Source: UBA6059 sp965227155
Lineage (GTDB): Bacteria; Bacteroidota; Bacteroidia; Cytophagales; Cyclobacteriaceae
DNA length: 64,000 nt
Direction of reading: 5' to 3'
NCBI GenBank assembly: GCA_965227155.1
Contig: OZ245731.1
Span: forward strand, 868,001-932,000
The position numbers and the translations under genes are program-made. The notes below the pieces were generated by a model, which made no database searches, was not told the DNA's origin, and saw only the letters and a list, made by a program, of their open reading frames with translations. How positions within the stretch are numbered: the first letter of the stretch is position 1; the number at the start of each line of letters is the position of its first letter. Positions 9,901 through 17,784 of the stretch are shown here, one piece after another.

Positions 9901-10596
9901 TTTGAGCAGGTGCACCGGCGACAGCACTTTATACAGCGCAATGAGGTTTTTGGAGTCGGCTTCTTTTTTAAGTGCGGACTCAAAACCCCTCAAATCGAAC
10001 CAGATGTAAGTAAGCTGGTCGGCTACTTCAGCGATATACTTGGCGGCAATTTCTTTGTAGAAATAATCCGTATTGCTGCTTTCCAAGGATTGGCTGCTCC
10101 ACGCTTCAAAGTCCTTTTTAAGCACCTTGTTTTTATAGAAATGATCATAAAATTGCGTGGCATCAAAGATGAACCATTCATAAATATTGGTCACTACCAG
10201 GTGCTTGATGTCTCCATTATTATGCTCGTATTTCTCCCTGAGATAATACAATAGCAGCTCCTGAAGGGCTTTGGTATTCAGGTTTTTTTGGGAGACCATC
10301 TCAGCCTTGTTGCCCGGCTTTTTCACTTCCAGCAATACACCCACCGAACTTTTGGCTGTTTTTTCATTGTAGATGGCCAAATCCGTTCTGCCCTTCGTGT
10401 TGATCAGGTATTCATCTTTATACCAGGTCTCATTCAGGAAGTATGTCACATCATTTTTTAAATGCTCCTCAGATTCATCCTCATTCAGCTCCTGCAATAA
10501 ATATGACAGGTTCTTTCGGAAGGTTTCAATCTCATTGCGATTGACCTTTTGTCTTCGATAGGCTTTGTTGAGTGCTGCTTGTGGTTTTAAATACAT
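6982..10596 (-). CDS. type IIG restriction-modification enzyme (fused nuclease, N6-adenine methyltransferase and target recognition)
   Basis: A single 1204-residue chain combines cutting and methylation. The N-terminal nuclease shows a PD-(D/E)xK signature: D72 in GRTDLAI and E90-V-K92. A helical linker follows. Methyltransferase motif I (CDPAVGSGHFL) is near residue 540 and the catalytic NPPY near 830, typical of Eco57I-type adenine methyltransferases. A coiled, charged insert (about 730-800) separates them. The last 350 residues resemble a TaqI-type target recognition domain. The 5' two thirds of the gene are about 45-52% GC in hand-counted samples, while the recognition domain is near 28%. 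It is the first gene of an operon with a HipA-like kinase and a HipS-like protein. Methyltransferase architecture also resembles PglX/BrxX, but the built-in nuclease and missing partner genes argue for type IIG. Confidence 0.88.
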   Translation of the reverse strand: MYLKPQAALNKAYRRQKVNRNEIETFRKNLSYLLQELNEDESEEHLKNDVTYFLNETWYKDEYLINTKGRTDLAIYNEKTAKSSVGVLLEVKKPGNKAEMVSQKNLNTKALQELLLYYLREKYEHNNGDIKHLVVTNIYEWFIFDATQFYDHFYKNKVLKKDFEAWSSQSLESSNTDYFYKEIAAKYIAEVADQLTYIWFDLRGFESALKKEADSKNLIALYKVLSPVHLLKKPFANDSNSLNKQFYHELLHIIGLEEAKQKGKKVIQRKAEGKRIEGSFLENAIITMDERDRLNGLDRPSHFGDTQEARLYAVALELCITWINRILFLKLMESQLVTYHKGDQAYRFLDIKTVPNYDALESLFFGVLARRMKDRSDRYKEKYSKVPYLNSSLFEPTRLEEVMTVTMLNNNLEHELYSRTVLKDANGRPLSGKMDALEYLFRFLEAYDFSSEGKEEIQEENKSLINASVLGLIFEKINGYKDGSFYTPGFITMYMCRETIRRAVVQKFNEHKGWKLESFDQLYDKIDDKREANEIINSLKICDPAVGSGHFLVSALNEIIAIKSELKILLDRDGKTLRDYEVTIENDELIVESEGELFQYAIGNKEKQRVQETLFHEKQTIIENCLFGVDINANSVKICRLRLWIELLKNAYYKNEEELETLPNIDINIKTGNSLISRFDLDVDISDALKKRTGAASRWDIDTYRNAVSNYKNATKKEDKRQFERLIDSIKSDFETEISKKDKRWVKAKRLKDEITKLTTQTSLFDMGAREKKQWEKDVETKTKALDKLEKEIDEIKNNKIYEDAFEWRFEFPEVLDDKGNFLGFDVVIGNPPYVTGSSFRDSHNYFRDNYSTAEYQLDLYPFFMELSVRIGSNGSSISMITPNSWLKNLKMEKTRDFILNKATIISINPNISSAFEEAQVDTLIFIAENDNRKSDVDVWEFFDQGYRFKHTMKSDSFLENEGLVLDVEVSPEIRKLLRRVRSKSVYLESYFDITRGVNPYDKYTGQSKEVIKSKAYHSDHKKDKTFVPELRGKHVGTFQIQWDNKHFISYGDWLAAPREKKFFEGKRILFREIIGERFICTVLDEDFINDRSLYIAKPKEEVNVVFTLGILASKLLVWLFRYEKNEFDDLFPKIRVAEFKKLPIPRNIPSQIENQISKMVNEILDTKRKDPNTEIDHKISKIDQLVYELYGLTEEEIKIVEGG

Positions 10597-10843
10597 TGTG
10601 GATACTAACGAACTGAAATTAAAACTAATGAATCCGTTTTATACATTTATATCAGGATGAATATTGATTTAAACCAATCATTGATAATGAGGACCAATGT
10701 TGTCTATTGATGAAGTTTTTCGATTGCATTGCACCCCTTTTGGTGCCCTTACCTACAAGCCGGTTATTGGTTATTGACCATAGGCCTTTATATCACAGAA
10801 TAATCAATTACTTAACTTACATTTCCATTCCAAAGCACAACTT

Positions 10844-11761
10844 ATGAACATTACCGAATGGATTGAAAAGAATTGGCAGCTTAGTGAGGACTTACAATGG
10901 AAGTTACTCTTATCCATCATATTGATCTTTTCACTGTATGGCATAAGGATATTTGCCATCAATATTATTTTCAAAAAAACGCTTGATCCAAAAGATCGAT
11001 ACACCTGGAAAAATGGTATCAAAAACACCTATTATGTCCTATTGATTCTATCCCTGGGTGCCATATGGGTAGATCGGATTGGATCACTGGCTACTTTTTT
11101 AGGATTAGTAACGGCGGGTTTAGCAATTGCATTACAAGACCCTATTGTTAATCTGGCAGGTTGGTTTTTTCTTGTAGTTAGAAAACCATTCAAAATAGGG
11201 GATCGAATTGAAATAGGTGGAGTAGCAGGTGATGTTATAGATGTACGGTTCTTTCAATTCACCATCAATGAAATCAATAATTGGGTGGACGCAGATCAAA
11301 GTACAGGTAGAATAATCCATATCCCTAATGGACGGATATTTAAAGAGCCACAAGCCAATTTCACCCAGGGATTTCTCTATATATGGAATGAAATGAGCGT
11401 AACTGTTACTTTTGAGAGCAACTGGGAAAAAGCAAAAGGGTCACTTGAAACAATAGTCAAAAGACATGCTGAGTCTTTAAGTAAACAAGCTGAGCGCAAG
11501 CTTCTAGAAGCCTCAGAAAAGTTTATGATATTTTACACCTCCCTCACTCCTATAGTTTATACTTCAGTAGAAGATAGTGGCGTAAAACTCACCTTGCGAT
11601 ATTTGGTAAACCCAAGAAAGCGAAGAGGAACAGAGCATATCATCTGGGAAGATATTTTAAAGAGTTTTGCAAAAGAAGATGATATTGATTTTGCTTATCC
11701 TACCCAACGTATCTATTACAATTTGAAGGAGGGTAAACCAGGTGCAAAAGCCAGTGAATAA
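10844..11761 (+). CDS. MscS family mechanosensitive ion channel
   Basis: This is an inner-membrane channel that opens under membrane tension and releases small solutes on hypo-osmotic shock. Hydrophobic segments lie at about residues 18-45 and 60-80. The pore helix region is rich in Gly/Ala (GLVTAGLAIALQDP, about 87-100). The beta domain follows (VRKPFKIGDRIEIGG, about 113-127). The C-terminal alpha/beta vestibule continues to the end. At 305 residues it is near the length of E. coli MscS. A 247-base gap separates it from the divergent R-M operon; no clear promoter pair is visible there. Confidence 0.92.
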   Translation: MNITEWIEKNWQLSEDLQWKLLLSIILIFSLYGIRIFAINIIFKKTLDPKDRYTWKNGIKNTYYVLLILSLGAIWVDRIGSLATFLGLVTAGLAIALQDPIVNLAGWFFLVVRKPFKIGDRIEIGGVAGDVIDVRFFQFTINEINNWVDADQSTGRIIHIPNGRIFKEPQANFTQGFLYIWNEMSVTVTFESNWEKAKGSLETIVKRHAESLSKQAERKLLEASEKFMIFYTSLTPIVYTSVEDSGVKLTLRYLVNPRKRRGTEHIIWEDILKSFAKEDDIDFAYPTQRIYYNLKEGKPGAKASE

Positions 11762-11898
11762 AAATATTTCGAATCCTGTAGTAGTAATAATATCATAATT
11801 AGTTGCCATTCCATTTACTTTGTATTCAGCAAATACTTTTTTGAACTAATCATATTTCATAATTAAAGTCCTTTGGCATTTTAGTCATTTTTTAGGGT

Positions 11899-13032
11899 AT
11901 GGAAAAAATACGTCGTTACGACCTGGATTGGTTGAGAGTCATCGTTTTTGGCCTCCTCATTTTTTACCATGTAGGAATGTTTTTTGTGCCCTGGGGCTGG
12001 CATATCAAAAACCCTGAAACCTATCGCTGGTTGCAGTGGCCAATGCTTTTCATCAATCAATGGCGACTCCCTATACTATTTGTGATTTCCGGAATGGGGA
12101 CGGCCTTTGCTTTATCTTATCGGAGCAAAGGGGAGTTTATAGTCGAACGCCTCAAAAGACTCGGCATACCCCTTGCTTTTGGTATGCTGATGATCATCCC
12201 GCCACAGGTCTACATAGAAAGACTTGTAAATGGAGATTTTACAGGTAGCTACCTGGCATTTCTCTCCGGCCCGGCTTATGAGGGTGTTTACCCTGAAGGC
12301 AATATCAGCTGGCATCACCTCTGGTTTCTCCCCTATTTACTGGTCTATTCCATTGTGTTAACGCCGCTATTTGTTTATTTCCGCAATAACCCGCAAAATA
12401 AATTTACCAGCTGGCTCAGATTGAATATTCAGAAGCCATGGACATTGTTTTTGTTTATAATTCCACTGTACCTCTGTGAGGTGCTACTTGAGCCTCTCTT
12501 CCCGGTGACGCACAACCTATTTTGGGACTGGTTTAATTTTACAAGCAGCTTATTTCTTTTTGCTTATGGTTTTGTGCTGATTCAAGTAAGAGAAGAATTT
12601 TGGATTGCGATTGATAGGTTTAAATACCACACCCTGGGCATTGGTATGTTTTGCTTTACACTATTGGCAATCAGATGGCTGTTTATTGAAGATTCCACGT
12701 TGGTTCATTTCACCGAAGGTTTAGTAAAAGTCATCAATTTTTGGGCCTGGATACTGACCATTTTCGGATTTGCTGCTATTTGGCTTAACAAGAAATCAAC
12801 TGCTGTAGGCTATTGGAACAGAGCCGTTTACCCATTTTATATCCTGCACCAAACAGTTACTATCGTTCTGGGCTACTACATGCTTCAGGTTGACTGGCCC
12901 TTTGCAGCCAAATTCCTGCTTATGCTGGTTGGTACCTTTGGGATCTCCGGCCTGGTATATGAGCTGATTATCAGAAAGGTAAAATTCTTACAACCTTTAT
13001 TTGGGGTCAAGACTGCAGTGAAAATAGCTTAG
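11899..13032 (+). CDS. acyltransferase 3 family membrane protein
   Basis: This 377-residue integral membrane protein begins with RRYDLDWLRV and FYHVGMFF, the N-terminal signature of acyltransferase-3/MdoC-like proteins, which move acyl or succinyl groups onto surface glycans. About ten hydrophobic segments follow. The H in FYHVG (about residue 23) is the conserved histidine of the family. Length matches MdoC-type enzymes. It stands alone between the MscS gene and the convergent TolC-like gene, so the acceptor cannot be inferred. Confidence 0.85.
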   Translation: MEKIRRYDLDWLRVIVFGLLIFYHVGMFFVPWGWHIKNPETYRWLQWPMLFINQWRLPILFVISGMGTAFALSYRSKGEFIVERLKRLGIPLAFGMLMIIPPQVYIERLVNGDFTGSYLAFLSGPAYEGVYPEGNISWHHLWFLPYLLVYSIVLTPLFVYFRNNPQNKFTSWLRLNIQKPWTLFLFIIPLYLCEVLLEPLFPVTHNLFWDWFNFTSSLFLFAYGFVLIQVREEFWIAIDRFKYHTLGIGMFCFTLLAIRWLFIEDSTLVHFTEGLVKVINFWAWILTIFGFAAIWLNKKSTAVGYWNRAVYPFYILHQTVTIVLGYYMLQVDWPFAAKFLLMLVGTFGISGLVYELIIRKVKFLQPLFGVKTAVKIA

Positions 13033-13078
13033 GCTAATGTTTAATATTCAAAATAATATCCGTTTAGATTGGTTTAGT

Positions 13079-14293
13079 TTACTCCGCCCATTCAAAGTTT
13101 TCCATTTGTTCAGACAAATAATTGATTAATGGCCTTCTGGAAAAAGAGCCAACAAAACCAAGCATATTGAGGTACTGGCTTGTCAAGGTCGCACGGAGTA
13201 CATGCTTCCTGTTTTCCAGGTAAAACTGAAATTCTGCAAGCTCAAGGTAGGCATCCAAATCCACGTCGGATCTACTCATCAAAGCTTCTAGTTCAGATAG
13301 TGATTGTTTTTCACTTTCAACTAACTGGTATTGCTCATAAGTCATCATCAGCCGTGATTTAAAATCCAAGAGCCGACGAGCAAACTCTTCACGGGCATAG
13401 GCAGCATTGACTTGCTCGGTAACCATGCTCAATTTGGCACGCTCAATATCCGGTCTGTCTGTATTGAACAAAGGCAGCTGTACGCCCAATTGAAACCCCA
13501 GGTACTCTCTGTTTTCATTGCGTCTATCCATATCGTATTCAGCCTGCACAAACCCGATATTGCTAAAAGCTTCTGCCTTTTCTACACGCAGCAGCTGTTC
13601 TTCCAGGGCCAATTCCTGTTGGATTTCCTCCTCAAACAAATTCTCATCGGTGGCTTCTATCGAATTAACCACTGCCATGATCATTTCAGGTTGGACCAAT
13701 TCAAAATCATCCCACCGCAGCTCTATGGCAGACTCTCCTTTAATTCTATCCGAAAGCCACGCTACCTTTTGAACTGCCTCAGTTGAATCTAACCTAACCT
13801 CAGCCATGGTTCTTTTCAACTCTATTAATGCAGCAATATCGCCGGGTGTGTTCATGTAAATCTCCCACTGGGCATTCAATAGATCCTGCTGTGCCGCTAT
13901 AAGCTTCACTTTGCGATCCAGGAAATAATGCTCGATAAGCAATTCGAAACGCCTTTGCAGCACTTCATTTTCTGCCTTCAACAAGTCGATAGAAGATTTT
14001 TCCCGAACCAGCGATCGGTATCCCTGGTTGGCTCGAATTTCCCAGGGGTTTAATAAACCCAATCTCAGCCGATATTCCTCCACATCAAGCTGGGTGTCGT
14101 TGGTGCGGAATCGGAAATCGAACTCACGCAGCCATGGGGAGCGAAATTTATGGTTTTCAGCAAAGGCCGAAGAAGCCTGAGCCCGCTTATATTCTATATC
14201 TGATATGGGTGCAGCCAAAAAAGCATTGACCGATGATTGAGAGTGCACAGGCAGCGACCATACCATCAATATCCCGATGATTAATTGTCTCAT
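13079..14293 (-). CDS. TolC-like outer membrane efflux protein
   Basis: The sequence has a signal peptide (about residues 1-19) and long amphipathic helices with heptad character, as expected for the periplasmic tunnel of TolC family proteins. At 404 residues it is on the short side for TolC (usually 430-480). I start it at the ATG whose first base coincides with the last base of the HlyD-like stop (TGATG); a GTG three bases upstream is the alternative. It is the last gene of the DUF4956-HlyD-TolC operon and would supply the outer-membrane exit. No inner-membrane transporter of the RND, MFS or ABC type is adjacent. Confidence 0.8.
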   Translation of the reverse strand: MRQLIIGILMVWSLPVHSQSSVNAFLAAPISDIEYKRAQASSAFAENHKFRSPWLREFDFRFRTNDTQLDVEEYRLRLGLLNPWEIRANQGYRSLVREKSSIDLLKAENEVLQRRFELLIEHYFLDRKVKLIAAQQDLLNAQWEIYMNTPGDIAALIELKRTMAEVRLDSTEAVQKVAWLSDRIKGESAIELRWDDFELVQPEMIMAVVNSIEATDENLFEEEIQQELALEEQLLRVEKAEAFSNIGFVQAEYDMDRRNENREYLGFQLGVQLPLFNTDRPDIERAKLSMVTEQVNAAYAREEFARRLLDFKSRLMMTYEQYQLVESEKQSLSELEALMSRSDVDLDAYLELAEFQFYLENRKHVLRATLTSQYLNMLGFVGSFSRRPLINYLSEQMENFEWAE

Positions 14294-15291
14294 CACTGGA
14301 CTTCTTCAATTTTAGGGAATACCAATACCCGCTCACCATTCAAAAATTGATTGTCGTTAGGTATAGTAATGAATATTTCCTGACCATAATACTGCGTAGT
14401 GGTGTTCTGGTTCAGTTGGGGTGGTATGGTCGTAATACGAGCGCCCAATTCTACCACTCGCCCTTCGATGGTGTACTGCCGGGACTCTGAGGTTACCCTC
14501 ACTTTATCGCCCGGAGCTACAGGGGCTCTAAAGCCCTCCATGATGTAGGCTTTGATTACGGAAGGATGTACCTCATACAGCGATAGAATTGTTTTGAAAG
14601 GCGATACCAGTTCGTCCAGCTGTACATTTACTGCTCCCACAATGGCCTTGGAACGGGCAACTTTAACCAATGTCCCTGCATCATTTTGAAGAGCATCCAG
14701 CTCCTTCCTCACCAATTCTTCCTCTTTGCCCAAAAGGGTTAAACGCTCCTCCAGCAGGTATTTTTGGCGCTCCTGCTCCTTTAGGTAGTAGGTTTTCAAT
14801 TCACCGATTTCCTGCTCCAGGGCTATCAGCCTGATCTGCCTTACTGTATCTACTGCTGTATTGCGGTTGGCTGCAAATTGATTTCTAATGCTCTCCTTCC
14901 GCTGAATTTCGGCTTGTAGCTCATTGCGCTCCGCCGTTAATTGATTGATTCTGGTGGATCGTTCTATCTCATCAAGTGCAATTCTTCTTTGAAAATCCTG
15001 ACGCTCCTGCACAATTTGGGTGGTTATGCGCTCCAGCTCATTTTGTTTTCTTTCGATAGATAATGCCAAATCAGGTCTGCTTACCACTAGCAATGTGTCT
15101 CCCGGAGCTACCTCCTGCCCGGGTATCACATACAAGGCTTGGACGATAACCGGCTCCTGGTAACTGATAGCCGTAACTTGCGACTCCACAACTGCCGACA
15201 TTGCCGATTCCTTACTGCTATAGTTGAAAGAAATGACCAGCAGCAACGCAATCAGCATTAACCAGAATATAAAAAAAGCATATCTCTTCAT
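14293..15291 (-). CDS. HlyD-like periplasmic adaptor (membrane fusion) protein
   Basis: One N-terminal membrane anchor (about residues 5-24) is followed by a biotinyl-lipoyl-like half (VIVQALYVIPGQEVAPGD, about 49-66). A long coiled-coil hairpin (about 75-200) and a beta-barrel domain (about 225-330) come next. This is the standard layout of adaptors that bridge an inner-membrane component to TolC. It starts 3 bases after the DUF4956 gene stop and overlaps the TolC gene by 1 base. The inner-membrane partner is therefore most likely the DUF4956 protein itself, which is inference. Confidence 0.85.
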   Translation of the reverse strand: MKRYAFFIFWLMLIALLLVISFNYSSKESAMSAVVESQVTAISYQEPVIVQALYVIPGQEVAPGDTLLVVSRPDLALSIERKQNELERITTQIVQERQDFQRRIALDEIERSTRINQLTAERNELQAEIQRKESIRNQFAANRNTAVDTVRQIRLIALEQEIGELKTYYLKEQERQKYLLEERLTLLGKEEELVRKELDALQNDAGTLVKVARSKAIVGAVNVQLDELVSPFKTILSLYEVHPSVIKAYIMEGFRAPVAPGDKVRVTSESRQYTIEGRVVELGARITTIPPQLNQNTTTQYYGQEIFITIPNDNQFLNGERVLVFPKIEEVQ

Positions 15292-15294
15292 CGA

Positions 15295-15984
15295 CTACAG
15301 TTGTTCATTGATCTGACGTTTGGATATCCTTACATTGGAAATGCCTTCCAGGCTATTTAAGCTATTAAAGGCCTCCCGCATTTGAAATTTCTCAGGAAAT
15401 ACGGCCTTAAACTCATATTTATCATCCAATTCTGTGCGTGACCGCAAATCCAATTCCTCGTAACTTAAAGCATGGTCATTAAGGTATTGCTTACAGGCTT
15501 CAATGGTATGAGACTCATTGGTTTGGATGATGATTTCATATTCGTAGGAAACGGCCGTGCCATAGGGAGACCAATACAGGAGAAATGCGGTTATACAAAA
15601 AATCCCTGTACCAGCGATAGCTACTGCATATCCATACACACCGGTCGCAATACCTACAGAAAGCGCTACAAAGATGAAGATGATATTTCTGGGGTTCTGG
15701 ATATTAGTTCTGAATCGGATGATAGCTACAGCACCGATGATTCCAAAGCCAACAGCCAGGTTATCCCCTACTGCCATCATGATCATGGAGGTCACCAGAG
15801 AGCTCAACACAATCGCCTGAAAAAAGCCATTTGAAAGATGAGACCTGCCAAGGGTCAGTTTGTAGGTAAATGCAATGGTGGTACTCAACACCAATGCAAG
15901 CAAAAGGCTAAATATGGCTACCTGAAACGACGGGTAGTCATAATATTGGGTGCCGCCCATAAAATCATTCAGTAGCCTGTCCAA
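15295..15984 (-). CDS. DUF4956 family membrane protein
   Basis: The N-terminal half holds four or five hydrophobic segments (about residues 22-145) with the conserved GIIGAVAIIRFRTNIQNPR stretch that marks DUF4956. The C-terminal 85 residues form a soluble domain with a ferredoxin-like beta-alpha pattern. Function is not established; from memory, members often lie near VTC-domain polyphosphate polymerases and CotH kinases. No VTC gene is visible here. The longest frame starts with TTG at 15984; an ATG at 15960 would shorten it by 8 residues. It is first in the operon with HlyD and TolC genes and diverges from the CotH gene across 65 bases. Confidence 0.82.
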   Translation of the reverse strand: MDRLLNDFMGGTQYYDYPSFQVAIFSLLLALVLSTTIAFTYKLTLGRSHLSNGFFQAIVLSSLVTSMIMMAVGDNLAVGFGIIGAVAIIRFRTNIQNPRNIIFIFVALSVGIATGVYGYAVAIAGTGIFCITAFLLYWSPYGTAVSYEYEIIIQTNESHTIEACKQYLNDHALSYEELDLRSRTELDDKYEFKAVFPEKFQMREAFNSLNSLEGISNVRISKRQINEQL

Positions 15985-16049
15985 TTTCTCCGCTATTAAT
16001 TTTAGATTAACGTAAACTTAATAAAGAAGAAATACTGCATAGTAAATAA

Positions 16050-17684
16050 ATGGGACGAATGAGCAATAAGTATTTAGCAACCCTGGGGTTTTGTTTTTTT
16101 ATAGCTGTACAACTTCATGCACAGGGTATTCTTGAAACTTCCAACCTACCGATCATTATTATACAAACGGAAGGCCCAATTGTAGATGAACCCAAGGTAT
16201 TTGGCAACATGGCCATCATTGATAATGGCCCCAACCAGATGAATAACATCAACGATACGCCCAATGATTATAATGGCACCATGGCAATAGAGCTGCGTGG
16301 GCAGACCAGTCAACAGATATTTGATAAAAAAAGCTATGGCATAGAATTGCGTACTCCTGCCAATGAAGATTCCTCTGCTGTAGTGCTTGGATTCCCTTCT
16401 GAAGAAGACTGGGTGCTACATGGCCCTTTTTCTGACAAAAGCCTGATGCGCAACTGGCTTACCTTTAAGATCTGGGATAAAATGGGCTGGTATGGATCCA
16501 GGGTTAGGTTTTGTGAGGTTGTCATTAATGATGATTACAAAGGTGTCTATGTATTTATGGAGCAGATCAAGCGCGATGGTGATCGCGTGGATATCAGCAG
16601 GCTCAATGAAGATGAAAACAGTGGTGATGACCTCACTGGGGGCTACATTATAAAAATTGATAAAACAAACCCCGGTGAAGAAATCAAAGCCTGGGATTCA
16701 AGAATTGCACCACCCAACCGTCAGGCCGACAATCAAAAAATCACCTTTTACATGGATTACCCAAGGCCCGAAGAAATCACAGACCCACAGTTTGAGTACA
16801 TCCAGAACTATATGCATGCTTTTGAAGCTGCCTTGCAAAGCCCAAACTTCGCTGATCCTATAGCCGGCTGGAGAAGCCTGGCTTTTGAAGCTTCCTTTAT
16901 CGATTATGCGTTGCTGTCTGAAATCAACAGAAATGTAGACAGTTATAGGCTAAGTACTTTTATGTATAAGGATAAAGACAGTGACGGTGGTAAGCTTATC
17001 ATGGGGCCACCCTGGGATTACAACCTGGCCTTCGGCAATGCCAATTACTGCCAGGGCAATAGCACAGAAGGCTGGGGATGGGATTTTAACTTTGTTTGCC
17101 CCGGAGATTTTTGGCTAAACCCATTCTGGTGGAATGCTTTTTTGCGTGACCCTGGCTATGTAAGCAATTTGAAGCAAAGGTGGCAAGAACTCCGCGCTAA
17201 TGAACTCTCAGATGCCGCTTTGATGGCATTAATTGATGAGGGCGTATCACAGTTGGATGGCCCACACCAGCGGAATTTTACTAGATGGCCCATTCTTGGC
17301 CAGGAGATTTGGCCCAACAGTTTTGTAGGCCAAAGCTTTGAAGAGGAAGTTGGCTTTCTTAGAAATTGGCTGCAAGATCGAGTAGCATGGATGGATCAGG
17401 CAATTGCAGACCTTTCTGTAGTAACCAGCACTGTTGATTTGCCTCAATTAAAAATGGTGGTTTATCCAAACCCTACAAAAAGCACCATCAATATCGAAGC
17501 ACACAATCGGATCGATGAAATTAAAATTTTCAGCATGGCAGGCCAGCTTGTCTACAGAAACCAACCAACCGTTCCATTACAAAACCTGAGTGTACAAGTG
17601 AGCCAGCTGACACCAGGTAGGTACATTTTAGGTGCATTACTTGATGATGGTACGATGGAATCAAGGTTGATTATCATTGAATAA
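16050..17684 (+). CDS. CotH kinase family protein with T9SS sorting tail
   Basis: This secreted protein has a signal peptide (about residues 5-25) and a CotH-type atypical kinase domain. Visible family signatures are the SYGIELR region (about 94-100), the YKGVYVFMEQIKR stretch (about 164-176), and GPPWDYNLAFGN with the candidate metal aspartate D323. Residues 463-544 form a type A T9SS sorting domain (VYPNPTKSTINIE and a C-terminal beta sandwich), so it is exported across the outer membrane and probably attached to the cell surface. A second ATG at 16059 is an equally good start. CotH of Bacillus phosphorylates spore coat proteins; the substrate here is unknown. It diverges from the DUF4956-HlyD-TolC operon, which may share its function. 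Confidence 0.88.
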   Translation: MGRMSNKYLATLGFCFFIAVQLHAQGILETSNLPIIIIQTEGPIVDEPKVFGNMAIIDNGPNQMNNINDTPNDYNGTMAIELRGQTSQQIFDKKSYGIELRTPANEDSSAVVLGFPSEEDWVLHGPFSDKSLMRNWLTFKIWDKMGWYGSRVRFCEVVINDDYKGVYVFMEQIKRDGDRVDISRLNEDENSGDDLTGGYIIKIDKTNPGEEIKAWDSRIAPPNRQADNQKITFYMDYPRPEEITDPQFEYIQNYMHAFEAALQSPNFADPIAGWRSLAFEASFIDYALLSEINRNVDSYRLSTFMYKDKDSDGGKLIMGPPWDYNLAFGNANYCQGNSTEGWGWDFNFVCPGDFWLNPFWWNAFLRDPGYVSNLKQRWQELRANELSDAALMALIDEGVSQLDGPHQRNFTRWPILGQEIWPNSFVGQSFEEEVGFLRNWLQDRVAWMDQAIADLSVVTSTVDLPQLKMVVYPNPTKSTINIEAHNRIDEIKIFSMAGQLVYRNQPTVPLQNLSVQVSQLTPGRYILGALLDDGTMESRLIIIE

Positions 17685-17784
17685 GTCTGAATAGCATATT
17701 TTCCTTTTCTTCAATTGGCTTTTCGATAATAAAAGGATTCACAGGCTGACATAATTTTCTATATTGGTCAATAAAACCAATAGC

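Noticed and set aside
6982..10596. BREX or DISARM system
   Set aside because: The methyltransferase resembles PglX, but no PglZ, BrxC, BrxL, DrmA or helicase gene is nearby and a nuclease domain is fused.
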